Assembly: GCF_035989885.1 (NCBI RefSeq)
Contig: NZ_CP108518.1
Coordinates: 2,794,501-2,858,500 of the forward strand
Direction: 5' to 3'
DNA length: 64,000 bases
From: Streptomyces sp. NBC_01232
GTDB taxonomy: Bacteria; Actinomycetota; Actinomycetes; Streptomycetales; Streptomycetaceae
Part shown: positions 24,835-34,150 of the stretch, in pieces
Layout: every line of letters begins with the position of its first letter
Numbering within the stretch: position 1 is the first letter of the stretch
The notes under the pieces: model-generated
Seen by the model: only the letters and a program-made list of their open reading frames with translations
What the model was told of the DNA's origin: nothing
The model's database searches: none
Position numbers and translations under genes: made by a program

Positions 24835-26568
24835 GTGCTCATACGACTTCTGCGGACCCATCTGGGGACGTACCGGAAACCGATCGCCGTGCTGGTCCTG
24901 CTGCAGCTGCTGCAGACCAGCGCGAGCCTCTACCTGCCCACCCTCAACGCCGACATCATTGACAACGGTGTCGTCAACGGTGACACCGGCTACATCCTGC
25001 GCTTCGGCGCGCTGATGCTCGGTGTGTCCCTCATCCAGCTGATCTGCAACGTCGGAGCCGTCTACTACGGCGCCCGCACGGCCGCGGCCTTCGGCCGGGA
25101 CCTGCGCGCCGCGATCTTCGACCGCGTGCAGAGCTTCTCGGCGCGGGAGCTCGGCCAGTTCGGCGCCCCGTCGCTGATCACCCGTACGACGAACGACGTC
25201 CAGCAGGTCCAGATGCTGGTGCTGATGACCTTCACCCTGATGGTCTCGGCCCCGATCATGTGCGTCGGCGGCATCGCCATGGCGCTCTCGCTCGACGTGA
25301 AGCTGTCGGGCGTCCTGCTGGCCGTGGTCCCCGTGCTCGGGATCTCGGTCGGCGCCATCGTGTTCAGGACGCGGCCGCTGTTCCGCCAGATGCAGACGCG
25401 CCTGGACACCGTGAACCGGGTCCTGCGCGAGCAGATCACCGGCAACCGGGTGATCCGCGCCTTCGTCCGCGACGACTACGAGAAGGACCGCTTCCGCGAG
25501 GCCAACGCCGACCTGACCGGCATCTCGCTGGCCGCCGGCAAACTGCTGGCGTACATGTTCCCCACGGTCATCGTGGTCGTGAACATCTCCAGCGTCGCCG
25601 TGATCTGGTTCGGCGCGATGCGCGTCGACAGCGGCGGCATGGAGATCGGCCAGCTGACGGCCTTCCTCGCCTACCTGATGCAGATCGTGATGGCCGTGAT
25701 GATGGCCACCTTCATGTTCATGATGGTGCCGCGCGCCGAGGTCTGCGGCGAGCGCATCCAGGAGGTCCTGGACACCGAGTCCAGCGTGGTCCCGCCCAAG
25801 GACCCGGTGCTCGAACTCGCCCGCCGCGGGCGCCTGGAGCTGCGCGGCGCCGACTTCCGCTACCCGGGCGCCGAGGCGCCGGTGCTGCGCGGGGTGGACC
25901 TCGTGGCCCGCCCCGGCGAGACCACGGCCGTGATCGGCTCCACCGGAAGCGGCAAGTCCACGCTGCTGGGCCTGGTCCCGCGACTGTTCGACGCGACCGG
26001 CGGCGAGGTCCTCGTCGACGGGGAGGACGTCCGCGCCCTGGACCCGGAGCTGCTGGCCAGAACGGTGGGCATGGTGCCGCAGAAGCCGTACCTGTTCTCC
26101 GGAACGATCGCCTCCAACCTGCGCTACGGGCGCCCGGAGGCGAGCGACGAAGAGCTCTGGCAGGCGTTGGAGGTGGCCCAGGCCAAGGAGTTCGTCTCCG
26201 CGCTGGAGGGTGGCCTCGACGCCCCCGTCACCCAGGGCGGGACCAATGTCTCCGGCGGCCAGCGCCAGCGTCTGGCCATCGCCCGCACGCTCGTGCAGCG
26301 CCCGGAGATCTACCTCTTCGACGACTCCTTCTCGGCCCTGGACTACGCGACGGACGCGGCGCTGCGCGCGGCGCTCTCCCGCGAGACCGAGGACGCGACC
26401 GTGGTCATCGTGGCCCAGCGGGTCTCCACGATCCGCGACGCCGACCGGATCATCGTCCTGGACGAGGGTCAGGTCGTGGGCGAGGGTCGCCACCACGAGC
26501 TGATGGCCGGCAACGAGACCTACCGGGAGATCGTGCTCTCCCAGCTGACGGAGGCGGAGGCCGCATGA
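24835..26568 (+). CDS. ABC exporter half-transporter, degenerate-site subunit
   Basis: 577 aa. A six-helix exporter domain (about 10-310) is followed by an ATPase domain. Walker A is GSTGSGKST, the signature NVSGGQRQRLAIA, and Walker B IYLFDDSFSALD, where the catalytic Glu is replaced by Asp. The H-loop position also departs from consensus (VVIVAQRVSTI, Gln for His). This is the usual sign of the non-hydrolysing site of a heterodimeric exporter. The GTG has GGAG 7 nt upstream. It overlaps the next gene by ATGA. Substrates of such pairs are drugs, lipids or peptides; none can be named here. Confidence 0.92.
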   Translation: MLIRLLRTHLGTYRKPIAVLVLLQLLQTSASLYLPTLNADIIDNGVVNGDTGYILRFGALMLGVSLIQLICNVGAVYYGARTAAAFGRDLRAAIFDRVQSFSARELGQFGAPSLITRTTNDVQQVQMLVLMTFTLMVSAPIMCVGGIAMALSLDVKLSGVLLAVVPVLGISVGAIVFRTRPLFRQMQTRLDTVNRVLREQITGNRVIRAFVRDDYEKDRFREANADLTGISLAAGKLLAYMFPTVIVVVNISSVAVIWFGAMRVDSGGMEIGQLTAFLAYLMQIVMAVMMATFMFMMVPRAEVCGERIQEVLDTESSVVPPKDPVLELARRGRLELRGADFRYPGAEAPVLRGVDLVARPGETTAVIGSTGSGKSTLLGLVPRLFDATGGEVLVDGEDVRALDPELLARTVGMVPQKPYLFSGTIASNLRYGRPEASDEELWQALEVAQAKEFVSALEGGLDAPVTQGGTNVSGGQRQRLAIARTLVQRPEIYLFDDSFSALDYATDAALRAALSRETEDATVVIVAQRVSTIRDADRIIVLDEGQVVGEGRHHELMAGNETYREIVLSQLTEAEAA

Positions 26569-28487
26569 GCGGGCCCGGAGGACGGATGATGATGGGGCCG
26601 GCCCAGCGGTCCATGGACTTCAAGGGTTCGGGCAAGCGGCTGCTGCGTCAGCTCGCCCATGACCGGGCCAAGATCTGGGGCATGGTCGCGGCCGTCGTCG
26701 GCAGCGTCGGCTGCGCGGTGGTGGGCCCCAAGATCCTCGGCGAGGCCACCGACCTGGTGTTCGCGGGGATCGTCGGCCGGGAGATGCCGGCCGGGACCAC
26801 CAAGCAGCAGGCGCTGGACGGGCTGCGGGCCAAGGGCCAGGACGGCATGGCGGACATGCTCGCCGGTACCGACTTCACCCCGGGCCAGGGCATCGACTTC
26901 GGCGCCGTCGGCGTCGTGGCGATCTGGGCGCTGGTGGTCTTCACCCTGGCCGGCCTGCTGATGCTGGTCGCCACGCGGCTGTCGAACCACGTCATGAACG
27001 GCACCGTCTACCGGATGCGCGAGGAGCTCCAGGCGAAGCTGTCGCGGCTGCCGCTGTCGTACTTCGACCAGCAGAAGCGCGGCGAGGTGCTGAGCCGGGC
27101 CACGAACGACATCGACAACATCGGGCAGACGCTCCAGCAGACGATGGGGCAGCTGCTGAACTCGCTGCTGACCATCGTCGGCGTGCTCGTGATGATGTTC
27201 TGGATCTCGCCACTGCTGGCGCTGGTCGCGCTGGCGACCGTACCGCTGTCGATCTACGTCGCGGCGAAGATCGGCAAGAAGTCGCAGCCGCAGTTCGTGG
27301 CGCAGTGGAAGACGACCGGCGCGCTCAATGCCCACATCGAGGAGATGTACTCGGGGCACAACCTGGTCAAGGTCTTCGGCCGGCAGAAGGAGTCCGCGGC
27401 CGTCTTCGCCGAGCAGAACGAGGCGCTGTACCGGGCCTCGTTCAAGGCGCAGCTGGTCAGCGGCATCATGCAGCCGGTGATGTTCTTCATCTCGAACATC
27501 AACTACGTGCTGATAGCCGTCGTCGGCGGGCTCCGGGTCGCCTCCGGCACCCTGTCGATCGGTGACGTGCAGGCCTTCATCCAGTACTCGCGGCAGTTCT
27601 CGATGCCGCTGACTCAGGTCGCCTCGATGGCGAACCTCGTGCAGTCCGGTGTCGCCTCGGCGGAGCGGGTCTACGAGCTGCTGGACGCGCCGGAGCAGGA
27701 GTCGGACGCCGAGGTTCCGGAGCGTCCCGAGGAGCTGCGCGGTCAGGTCACCTTCGACAAGGTGGCCTTCCGCTACGAGCCGGACAGGCCGCTGATCGAC
27801 AACCTCTCGCTCACGGTCGAGCCGGGCCACACGGTCGCGATCGTCGGCCCCACCGGCGCCGGCAAGACCACGCTGGTCAATCTGCTGATGCGGTTCTACG
27901 AGGTCACGGGCGGCGAGATCGCCCTCGACGGGGTGGACATCGCGAAGATGACCCGCGAGGAACTGCGCGGCGGCATAGGCATGGTGCTCCAGGACACCTG
28001 GCTGTTCGGCGGCACCATCGCGGAGAACATCGCCTACGGTGCTTCGCGCGAGGTCACGCGGGCCGAGATCGAGGAGGCGGCGCGGGCCGCCCACGCGGAC
28101 CGGTTCATCCGCACCCTGCCGGACGGCTACGACACCGTCCTGGACGACGAGGGCGCGGGCGTCAGCGCGGGCGAGAAGCAGCTGATCACCATTGCCCGGG
28201 CGTTCCTGTCGGACCCGGTGATCCTGGTGCTCGACGAGGCGACGAGCTCGGTGGACACCCGTACCGAGGTGCTGATCCAGAAGGCGATGGCCCGGCTCGC
28301 CCGTGGCCGTACGTCCTTCGTGATCGCGCACCGGCTCTCCACGATCCGCGACGCGGACGTGATCCTGGTGATGGAGAGCGGCTCGATCGTGGAGCAGGGC
28401 ACGCACGAGGAGCTGCTGGAGTCGGACGGCGCGTACGCGCGGCTGTACGCGGCGCAGTTCGCGCAGGCGGTGGCCGAGGTCGACTAG
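26565..28487 (+). CDS. ABC exporter half-transporter, catalytic subunit
   Basis: 640 aa. The N-terminal extension and first helices contain a roughly 55-residue insert between helices 1 and 2 (about 55-110). The exporter domain follows, then an ATPase with Walker A GPTGAGKTT, Walker B ILVLDEATSSVD (catalytic Glu intact) and H-loop FVIAHRLSTI. The signature motif is VSAGEKQL rather than LSGGQ, typical of the BmrD/TM288-like partner. It pairs with the upstream Asp-type subunit to give one working and one degenerate ATP site. Confidence 0.92.
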   Translation: MSGPGGRMMMGPAQRSMDFKGSGKRLLRQLAHDRAKIWGMVAAVVGSVGCAVVGPKILGEATDLVFAGIVGREMPAGTTKQQALDGLRAKGQDGMADMLAGTDFTPGQGIDFGAVGVVAIWALVVFTLAGLLMLVATRLSNHVMNGTVYRMREELQAKLSRLPLSYFDQQKRGEVLSRATNDIDNIGQTLQQTMGQLLNSLLTIVGVLVMMFWISPLLALVALATVPLSIYVAAKIGKKSQPQFVAQWKTTGALNAHIEEMYSGHNLVKVFGRQKESAAVFAEQNEALYRASFKAQLVSGIMQPVMFFISNINYVLIAVVGGLRVASGTLSIGDVQAFIQYSRQFSMPLTQVASMANLVQSGVASAERVYELLDAPEQESDAEVPERPEELRGQVTFDKVAFRYEPDRPLIDNLSLTVEPGHTVAIVGPTGAGKTTLVNLLMRFYEVTGGEIALDGVDIAKMTREELRGGIGMVLQDTWLFGGTIAENIAYGASREVTRAEIEEAARAAHADRFIRTLPDGYDTVLDDEGAGVSAGEKQLITIARAFLSDPVILVLDEATSSVDTRTEVLIQKAMARLARGRTSFVIAHRLSTIRDADVILVMESGSIVEQGTHEELLESDGAYARLYAAQFAQAVAEVD

Positions 28488-28515
28488 GTCGTCGCGGTCG
28501 TCGTAGGGCTCAAGG

Positions 28516-28564
28516 GGCCGAAGGGGCACCCGTGTACGGGACGTACGCGGGTGCCCCTTCGGCC
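28516..28564 (+). terminator. Long hairpin terminator after the ABC exporter genes
   Basis: Perfect 17-bp arms (28516-28532 and 28548-28564) around a 15-nt loop, 28 bp after the stop. Very stable, with no U-tract. Confidence 0.75.
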
Positions 28565-28604
28565 TTCGGGGTCCGCGGCGCGACGGCGTGGCTAGCATGG
28601 CGGC

Positions 28605-29120
28605 ATGGCATCGGACGTGGTGATCCGCCCGGCTCGGGCGGAGGATGAACGCGAGATAGTGGAGCTGCTCCGCTCGGTGTGGTCGCGGGTGAGCGAACCC
28701 GGCCCCGAACGCCCGGCCGGCGCGGGCGTCTTCGACGAGCGGCATCCCGTGGAGAGCTACCTGGTCGCGGTGAGCGGACGGAGGATCGTCGGGTACATCG
28801 CCCAGGCCCCGGCCAGCCCCCTGGAGACCAACCGGCACGTCCGACACATCCAGGGACTGGCCGTCCTCGAATCCGCCCGCGGCAGCGGAGTCGGACAGGC
28901 CCTCGTCGAGGCTGCCTGCGCCGCCGCCCGGGCCGGTGGCGCCCGCCGGATGGCCCTGCGCGTGCTCGGCCACAACGAGCCGGCGCAGCAGCTCTACCGG
29001 CGGTGCGGCTTCGCGGTGGTCGGTGTCCTGCCCGAGGAGTTCCTGCTGGACGGGGCCTATGTCGACGACGTCTGGATGAGCCGGCCCCTGTCCGATGCCG
29101 ACGCGCCCGCGCACCGGTAG
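28605..29120 (+). CDS. GNAT N-acetyltransferase
   Basis: 171 aa single GNAT fold. The acetyl-CoA-binding motif A is QGLAVLESARGSGVGQALVEAA (in two parts: the V/Q-x-x-RGxGxG/A loop reads RGSGVG), followed by RRMALRVLGHNEPAQQLYRRCGF, the motif B tail seen in most family members. The substrate is unknown; it could acetylate a protein N terminus, an amino acid or a toxin. It is monocistronic and converges with the sigma factor gene. Confidence 0.87.
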   Translation: MASDVVIRPARAEDEREIVELLRSVWSRVSEPGPERPAGAGVFDERHPVESYLVAVSGRRIVGYIAQAPASPLETNRHVRHIQGLAVLESARGSGVGQALVEAACAAARAGGARRMALRVLGHNEPAQQLYRRCGFAVVGVLPEEFLLDGAYVDDVWMSRPLSDADAPAHR

Positions 29121-29198
29121 CCACCGGGGCAGAACGGGGCCGGGCCGGACAGCGGAGCGGGGGCGCCTGGCGGGGCGCCCCCTTTTCCCGTTGGTCCG

Positions 29199-30251
29199 TC
29201 AGTCCAGGTAGCCGCGGAGCTGGTCGGCGAAGGCGTGGTCGCGCAGCTTGTTGAGGGTCTTGGACTCGATCTGGCGGATCCGCTCGCGGGTCACGCCGAA
29301 GATCCGGCCGATCTCCTCCAGGGTGCGGGGCCGCCCGTCGGCGAGGCCGTACCGCAGCTGGACGACCTTGCGCTCGCGCTCGCCGAGGGTCGACAGGACG
29401 GCTTCCAGGTGCTCGCGCAGCAGGAAGAACGCGGCGGACTCCACGGGCGAGGCGGCGTCCCCGTCCTCGATGAGGTCGCCGAGCGCGACATCGTCCTCCT
29501 CGCCCACCGGGGCGTGCAGGGAGACCGGCTCCTGGGCGAGGCGGAGCACCTCCAGGACCCGCTCGGGGGTCAGCTCCAGGTGGACCGCCACTTCTTCGGC
29601 GGTGGGTTCGTACCCGCGCTCCTGCAGCATGCGGCGCTGCACGCGGACGACGCGGTTGATCAGCTCGACGACGTGGACGGGCACGCGGATCGTCCGTGCC
29701 TGGTCGGCGAGGGCCCGGGACATCGCCTGCCTGATCCACCAGGTGGCGTAGGTGGAGAACTTGTACCCGCGGGCGTAGTCGAACTTCTCGACCGCCCGGA
29801 TCAGCCCGAGGTTGCCCTCCTGCACGAGGTCGAGCATGGTCAGCCCGCGGCCCACGTACCGCTTCGCGACGGAGACGACCAGCCGCAGGTTCGACTCGAT
29901 GAGACGGCGCTTGGCCATCCGCCCCATGACGACCAGCTTGTCGAGGTCGAGGGCGAGCTGGGAGTCGAGGTCGGGGGTGGAGCCGAGCTTCTCCTCGGCG
30001 AACAGGCCGGCTTCGACGCGTCGCGCGAGGTCCACCTCCTCGGCGGCGGTGAGCAGCGGGATCCTGCCTATCTCGCGGAGGTACTGCCGGAACAGGTCGG
30101 CGGACGGACCCGCTCCGCCTCCGCTGTCGCTGCTGCTGCGCCTGCGCTGCACGGGCACCGGCTCGATCAGCTCCAGTACCTCGGGCTCTTCGTCCACGGC
30201 CTTGGCCTCCGAGGACTCGCTCGCGTTCACGGTCAGGGTCCGGGTCTGCAC
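29199..30251 (-). CDS. hrdA: RNA polymerase sigma-70 factor, HrdA/HrdD-type group 2
   Basis: 350 aa. Region 1.2 ([20 protein letters not shown]), regions 2.1-2.4 ([37 protein letters not shown]), region 3 and region 4 ([24 protein letters not shown]) are all intact, so it should recognise HrdB-like promoters. The long acidic N terminus of principal HrdB (over 500 aa) is missing. GTG at 30251 is chosen because GGAGG lies 8 nt upstream; the longer frame would add untypical residues. The assignment as hrdA rests on remembered synteny with dnaG and nasA downstream. Non-essential, probably growth-phase controlled. Confidence 0.9.
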   Translation of the reverse strand: MQTRTLTVNASESSEAKAVDEEPEVLELIEPVPVQRRRSSSDSGGGAGPSADLFRQYLREIGRIPLLTAAEEVDLARRVEAGLFAEEKLGSTPDLDSQLALDLDKLVVMGRMAKRRLIESNLRLVVSVAKRYVGRGLTMLDLVQEGNLGLIRAVEKFDYARGYKFSTYATWWIRQAMSRALADQARTIRVPVHVVELINRVVRVQRRMLQERGYEPTAEEVAVHLELTPERVLEVLRLAQEPVSLHAPVGEEDDVALGDLIEDGDAASPVESAAFFLLREHLEAVLSTLGERERKVVQLRYGLADGRPRTLEEIGRIFGVTRERIRQIESKTLNKLRDHAFADQLRGYLD

Positions 30252-30388
30252 GGGGGCGACCTCCAGGGCTCCGAGGACGGGGGCTCCGCACCTCAGTGTG
30301 GGGTACGACACATCGCGTCCACGAGGGGCGTGCGAGCACTTTCTGAGTCCGGTGCGTGACCGATGGTTACCCCCCGGCGGGAACCCCG

Positions 30389-31006
30389 ATGCGGATCGGA
30401 CGCATGTCCGAGATGATCGACTCCATGTCGGAGTACGAAACCCATGTGACGGTGCGCTGCGCGGATGCGGCGGAGCTGGCACGCCTCGATATCTGGGCCG
30501 GGGCGCGGGAGTTGAAGGTGACCCACATCCTGCTGGCCCGGGGCCGGATGGTGTCCCAGCCCATGCTGACCCTTCCGGACCGGACGGGCCACGAGCACCT
30601 CGTGCCGCGGCTGCGGGCGGCCGGCTTCGACCCGGTCCGGGTCAAGGTGGAGACGGTCCCGTGGACCACGGACTCCCCCGGCCCGGGCGGCGGTTACTTC
30701 GAGCACCACCTGAAGCTCCTCCTCCCGGCGGACTTCGACCGCCCGGCCCTGGAGGCCCTGGTCGTCCCGCACGGGGCCCACCTGTCCTGGAACGCCCGCC
30801 GGGTGCTGGCCGGGGGCGCACACGAACGCTTCGTGACGCAGAGGTGGCGCGGCACGGCGGCGGGAGCGGGGGCGGCCTGCGACGCGCTGATCGCCGCGCT
30901 GGGCTCGGCCGGGTACGAAATCCGTTCGGAGGAGCGGGAGTTCGTGCTGTACGACAGTGACCTGTCGGTGGACGACGGGTGGATCGACGAAGGGGTGAGG
31001 GCATGA
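30389..31006 (+). CDS. Conserved-looking protein of unknown function, partner of AbiEii-like gene
   Basis: 205 aa if the first ATG is used; later ATGs at 30404, 30413 and 30425 are also possible, the last giving [13 protein letters not shown] do not recognise a family. The chain looks duplicated. [20 protein letters not shown] then ...[11 protein letters not shown]...[22 protein letters not shown] in the first half parallels [20 protein letters not shown] then ...ERFVTQRW...[19 protein letters not shown] in the second. That suggests two ferredoxin-like halves of about 90 residues. It overlaps the next gene by ATGA, so the two are translated together. Confidence 0.7.
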   Translation: MRIGRMSEMIDSMSEYETHVTVRCADAAELARLDIWAGARELKVTHILLARGRMVSQPMLTLPDRTGHEHLVPRLRAAGFDPVRVKVETVPWTTDSPGPGGGYFEHHLKLLLPADFDRPALEALVVPHGAHLSWNARRVLAGGAHERFVTQRWRGTAAGAGAACDALIAALGSAGYEIRSEEREFVLYDSDLSVDDGWIDEGVRA

Positions 31007-31968
31007 CCGGGACGAGCGCGCAGGACGCGGCCAGGGAGGACTGGAGGAGGCGCCAGCGCGAACTGCCGCGCACCTCCACGGCCGGCCTGGACCGCGCCGA
31101 ACCCGACGTCCGGGTCTTCGACCCGGCGCTCAAGCACTTCGCGTACGGCTACCGGATCACGGACGCCGCCGTTGACGAGGCGCTGCGCCCCGCCTGGCGG
31201 GCCGCGCGCCGGACCGCGCTGGACGTGGTGGCGCAGGGCGTGGCCCGCTCGGGCTGGGCGGACTCGCTGGTGCTGCGCGGCAGCATGCTCATGGCGGGCT
31301 GGTTCGGGGCGACGGCCCGGGAACCGCACGACCTGGACTTCGTGGTGGTCCCGCAGGAGTGGGGGATCGAGGAGCCGCGTACGGGGCAGCTGCTGGCGGC
31401 CGTCGCGGAGGCGGCCGAGCGGGCCGCCGCCGAGGGGGGCGAGCTGGTGATCGCGGCCGACGCGGCGGTGTCCGAGGACATCTGGACGTACGAGCGCGTC
31501 CCCGGGCGCCGTCTGGTCCTGCCCTGGTCGGCCCCGGGGCTGCCCGGGGGCCAGGTCCAGCTGGACTTCGTCTTCAACGAGCGGCTTCCGGCGGCGCCGG
31601 AGCCGGCCGATGTCGCGGGGGTGCGGCTGCGGGCGGCCACGCCGGAGCTCTCGCTGGCGTGGAAGCTGATCTGGCTGGCCAGTGACATGTACCCGCAGGG
31701 AAAGGACCTCTACGACGCGGTCCTGCTCGCCGAGCGCTGCACGGCTCCGTACGAGCTGGTCCACACGGTCTTCCTGGAGTCCGGGGAGTACTTCCCGCGG
31801 AATGCGACCTCGGACACCCCGCTGACCCTGGAGGCCTTCTCCGAGGTCAGATGGGCCGACTGGGACACCTTCCGGGCGGACTACCCGGGGGTCCCGGGCT
31901 CGGCCGAGTCCTACGCCGAGCGGCTGCTGGCCGCGCTGGCGCCGACCTTCGCGGGGCGGGCCGGCTGA
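31003..31968 (+). CDS. AbiEii/AbiGii-like nucleotidyltransferase
   Basis: 321 aa. The core resembles minimal nucleotidyltransferases of the AbiEii group: LVLRGSMLMAGWFG gives the GS motif and REPHDLDFVVV the paired acidic residues, with VQLDFVFNERL as the third acidic strand and LSLAWKLIWLASDMYPQGKDLYD as the typical K...D helix (each seen in parts from about residue 90 to 235). In AbiE systems the enzyme is a toxin that modifies tRNA, opposed by a DNA-binding antitoxin. Here the coupled partner lacks any wing-helix, so this may be another kind of system or a housekeeping enzyme. Confidence 0.8.
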   Translation: MTGTSAQDAAREDWRRRQRELPRTSTAGLDRAEPDVRVFDPALKHFAYGYRITDAAVDEALRPAWRAARRTALDVVAQGVARSGWADSLVLRGSMLMAGWFGATAREPHDLDFVVVPQEWGIEEPRTGQLLAAVAEAAERAAAEGGELVIAADAAVSEDIWTYERVPGRRLVLPWSAPGLPGGQVQLDFVFNERLPAAPEPADVAGVRLRAATPELSLAWKLIWLASDMYPQGKDLYDAVLLAERCTAPYELVHTVFLESGEYFPRNATSDTPLTLEAFSEVRWADWDTFRADYPGVPGSAESYAERLLAALAPTFAGRAG

Positions 31969-31971
31969 GGC

Positions 31972-34083
31972 TCAGGCCGGCTCGACGCGGACCGCGCAGA
32001 CCTTGAACTCCGGCATCCGTGACACCGGGTCGAGCGCCGGATTGGTCAGGGAGTTGGCCCGGCCCTCGCCCGGCCAGTGGAACGGCATGAAGACGGTGTC
32101 CGCCCGGATGGTGTCCGTGATGCGGGCCGGGGCCACCGCGCGGCCGCGGCGGGAGGTCACCGCGAGCGGGCTGCCGTCGACCGCGCCGATCCTGGCGGCC
32201 AGCCGCGGGTGGAGTTCCACGAAGGGGCCGGGGGCGGCCGCGTTGAGCTCGTCCACCCGGCGGGTCTGGGCGCCGGACTGGTACTGGGCGACCACCCGGC
32301 CGGTGGTGAGCAGCAGCGGGTACTCCGCGTCCGGGACCTCGGCGGCGTCGCGGTGGGAGACGGGGACGAAACGGGCCCGGCCGTCGTCGGTGGCGAAGCG
32401 GTCCAGGAAGAGGCGCTTGGTCCCGGGGGAACCTTCGGGGCCGTGAGACCCTTCGGGGCCGGCGGGGCCTTCGGGGCAGGGCCAGAAGACGCCCTGCTCG
32501 GCCTCGATGCGGGCGTAGGTGATGCCCGAGTAGTCCGCCGGGCCGCCGGCCGAGGCGCGGCGCAGCTCCTCGAAGACCTCCTCGGGCTCGGTGGGGAAGC
32601 CCTTCTCGACGCCGAGGCGGGCGGCGAGTCCGTGGAGGACGTCGAGGTCGCTGCGCACACCGGCCGGCGGGGTCAGGGCGCGGCGCCGGAGCAGGACGCG
32701 GCCCTCCAGGTTGGTGGTGGTGCCGGTTTCCTCCGCCCACTGGGTGACCGGGAGGACCACGTCCGCGAGGGCCGCCGTCTCGGAAAGGACCACGTCCGCC
32801 ACCGCGAGGAAGTCCAGGGAGCGGATGCGGTCCTCGATGTGGGCGGCGCGGGGGGCCGAGACCACCGGGTTCGAGCCCATCAGGAGCAGGGCCTTCACGT
32901 CCGTGCCGAGGGCGTCGAGGAGTTCGTAGGCGCTGCGCCCCGGGCCGGGGAGGCTGTCGGGGTCGATGCCCCAGACCCCGGCCACGTGGGCGCGGGCCGC
33001 CGGGTCGGTGAGCTTGCGGTAGCCGGGGAGCTGGTCGGCCTTCTGGCCGTGCTCGCGGCCGCCCTGGCCGTTGCCCTGCCCGGTGAGGCAGCCGTAGCCG
33101 GAGAGCGGGCGGCCGGCGCGGCCGGTGGCCAGGCACAGGTTGATCCAGGCGCCGACGGTGTCGGTGCCCTTGGACTGCTGCTCGGGGCCCCGGGCGGTGA
33201 GGACCATGGCGGATTCCGGGGCGCAGAACATGGCCACGGCCTCGCGGAGCCTGGGGACGGGCACCCCGGTGATGCGTTCCACCAGTTCCGGCCAGTGGGC
33301 CATCGCGGCGGCCCGTGCCTCCTCCCAGCCGGTGGTGCGGGCGGCGATGAACTCCTCGTCCGTGCGGCCTTCCGCGACCACCAGGTGCAGCAGGCCGAGG
33401 GCGAGCGCGAGGTCGGTGCCGGGGCGCGGGGCGAGGTGCAGGTCGGCCTGTTCGGCGGTGCGGGTGCGGCGCGGGTCGATGACGATCAGCGTGCCCCCGT
33501 TCGCCTTGAGCTCGGTGAGGTAGCGCAGGGCCGGCGGCATGGTCTCGGCCAGGTTCGAGCCGACGAGGATCACGCAGCCGGTGCGGGGGATGTCCTCCAG
33601 CGGGAAGGGCAGTCCGCGGTCGAGCCCGAAGGCGCGCTGGTGGGCGGCGGCGGCCGAGGACATGCAGAAACGGCCGTTGTAGTCGATCTGCGAGGTGCGC
33701 AGCGCGACGCGGGCGAACTTGCCGAGCGCGTAGGCCTTCTCGTTGGTGAGCCCGCCGCCGCCGAAGACCCCGACGGCGTCGGGCCCGTACGAGCGGCCCG
33801 TGCGGGCGAGCCCCTCGGCGACGGCGTCGAGGGCCTCCTCCCAGGTGGCCGGCTCCAGCCGCCCGGCGTGGGTGCGGACGAGCGGCTGGGTGAGGCGCAC
33901 CCGGGAGGAGAGCACGGCTGGCGCGGTGCGGCCCTTGCCGCACAGCGCGCCCCGGTTGACGGGAAAGTCGGCCCGCTCCTCCACTGCCACGGAGGCGCCG
34001 CCCGGTTCGGGGCGGAGCCTCATCCCGCACTGCAGGGCGCAGTACGGGCAGTGCGTGTCGGTGGCGGAGTCGGAGGTGCGCAT
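31972..34083 (-). CDS. nasA: Assimilatory nitrate reductase, molybdopterin catalytic subunit
   Basis: 703 aa. The N-terminal [4Fe-4S] ligands are Cys12, Cys15, Cys19 and Cys48 (CPYCALQC ... CGKG). The molybdopterin oxidoreductase domains and the C-terminal dinucleotide-binding domain (PLLLTTGRVVAQYQSGAQTR, ELHPRLAARIGA) follow. Reduces nitrate to nitrite in the cytoplasm. No Tat signal, consistent with assimilation. A Gly-Pro-Glu-Gly insert of about 16 residues near position 540 comes from a short DNA repeat. A GlnR-like box ends 22 nt upstream. NirB and NirD, encoded 14 kb away, take the nitrite on to ammonium. Confidence 0.93.
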   Translation of the reverse strand: MRTSDSATDTHCPYCALQCGMRLRPEPGGASVAVEERADFPVNRGALCGKGRTAPAVLSSRVRLTQPLVRTHAGRLEPATWEEALDAVAEGLARTGRSYGPDAVGVFGGGGLTNEKAYALGKFARVALRTSQIDYNGRFCMSSAAAAHQRAFGLDRGLPFPLEDIPRTGCVILVGSNLAETMPPALRYLTELKANGGTLIVIDPRRTRTAEQADLHLAPRPGTDLALALGLLHLVVAEGRTDEEFIAARTTGWEEARAAAMAHWPELVERITGVPVPRLREAVAMFCAPESAMVLTARGPEQQSKGTDTVGAWINLCLATGRAGRPLSGYGCLTGQGNGQGGREHGQKADQLPGYRKLTDPAARAHVAGVWGIDPDSLPGPGRSAYELLDALGTDVKALLLMGSNPVVSAPRAAHIEDRIRSLDFLAVADVVLSETAALADVVLPVTQWAEETGTTTNLEGRVLLRRRALTPPAGVRSDLDVLHGLAARLGVEKGFPTEPEEVFEELRRASAGGPADYSGITYARIEAEQGVFWPCPEGPAGPEGSHGPEGSPGTKRLFLDRFATDDGRARFVPVSHRDAAEVPDAEYPLLLTTGRVVAQYQSGAQTRRVDELNAAAPGPFVELHPRLAARIGAVDGSPLAVTSRRGRAVAPARITDTIRADTVFMPFHWPGEGRANSLTNPALDPVSRMPEFKVCAVRVEPA

Positions 34084-34105
34084 GGCCCCAGCGTGCGCCG
34101 CCGGT

Positions 34106-34132
34106 GTTACGCGGGCCGCCGCCCCGCGTTAC
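34106..34132 (-). promoter_or_regulatory. GlnR-like box upstream of nasA
   Basis: On the minus strand, two GTAAC pentamers at 34132-34128 and 34110-34106 start exactly 22 bp apart. That matches the GTnAC-n6-GaAAc-n6 spacing of GlnR sites, with a weak middle pentamer. The box ends 22 nt before the nasA ATG. Confidence 0.65.
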
Positions 34133-34150
34133 GGCCCGGGGTGCTCCGCC

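Noticed and set aside
29199..30251. Principal sigma factor HrdB
   Set aside because: The protein lacks HrdB's long acidic N-terminal extension. Length and neighbours fit a group 2 factor.
31003..31968. Declaring a complete AbiE phage-defence system
   Set aside because: The required AbiEi-type DNA-binding antitoxin is absent and no other defence genes are close.
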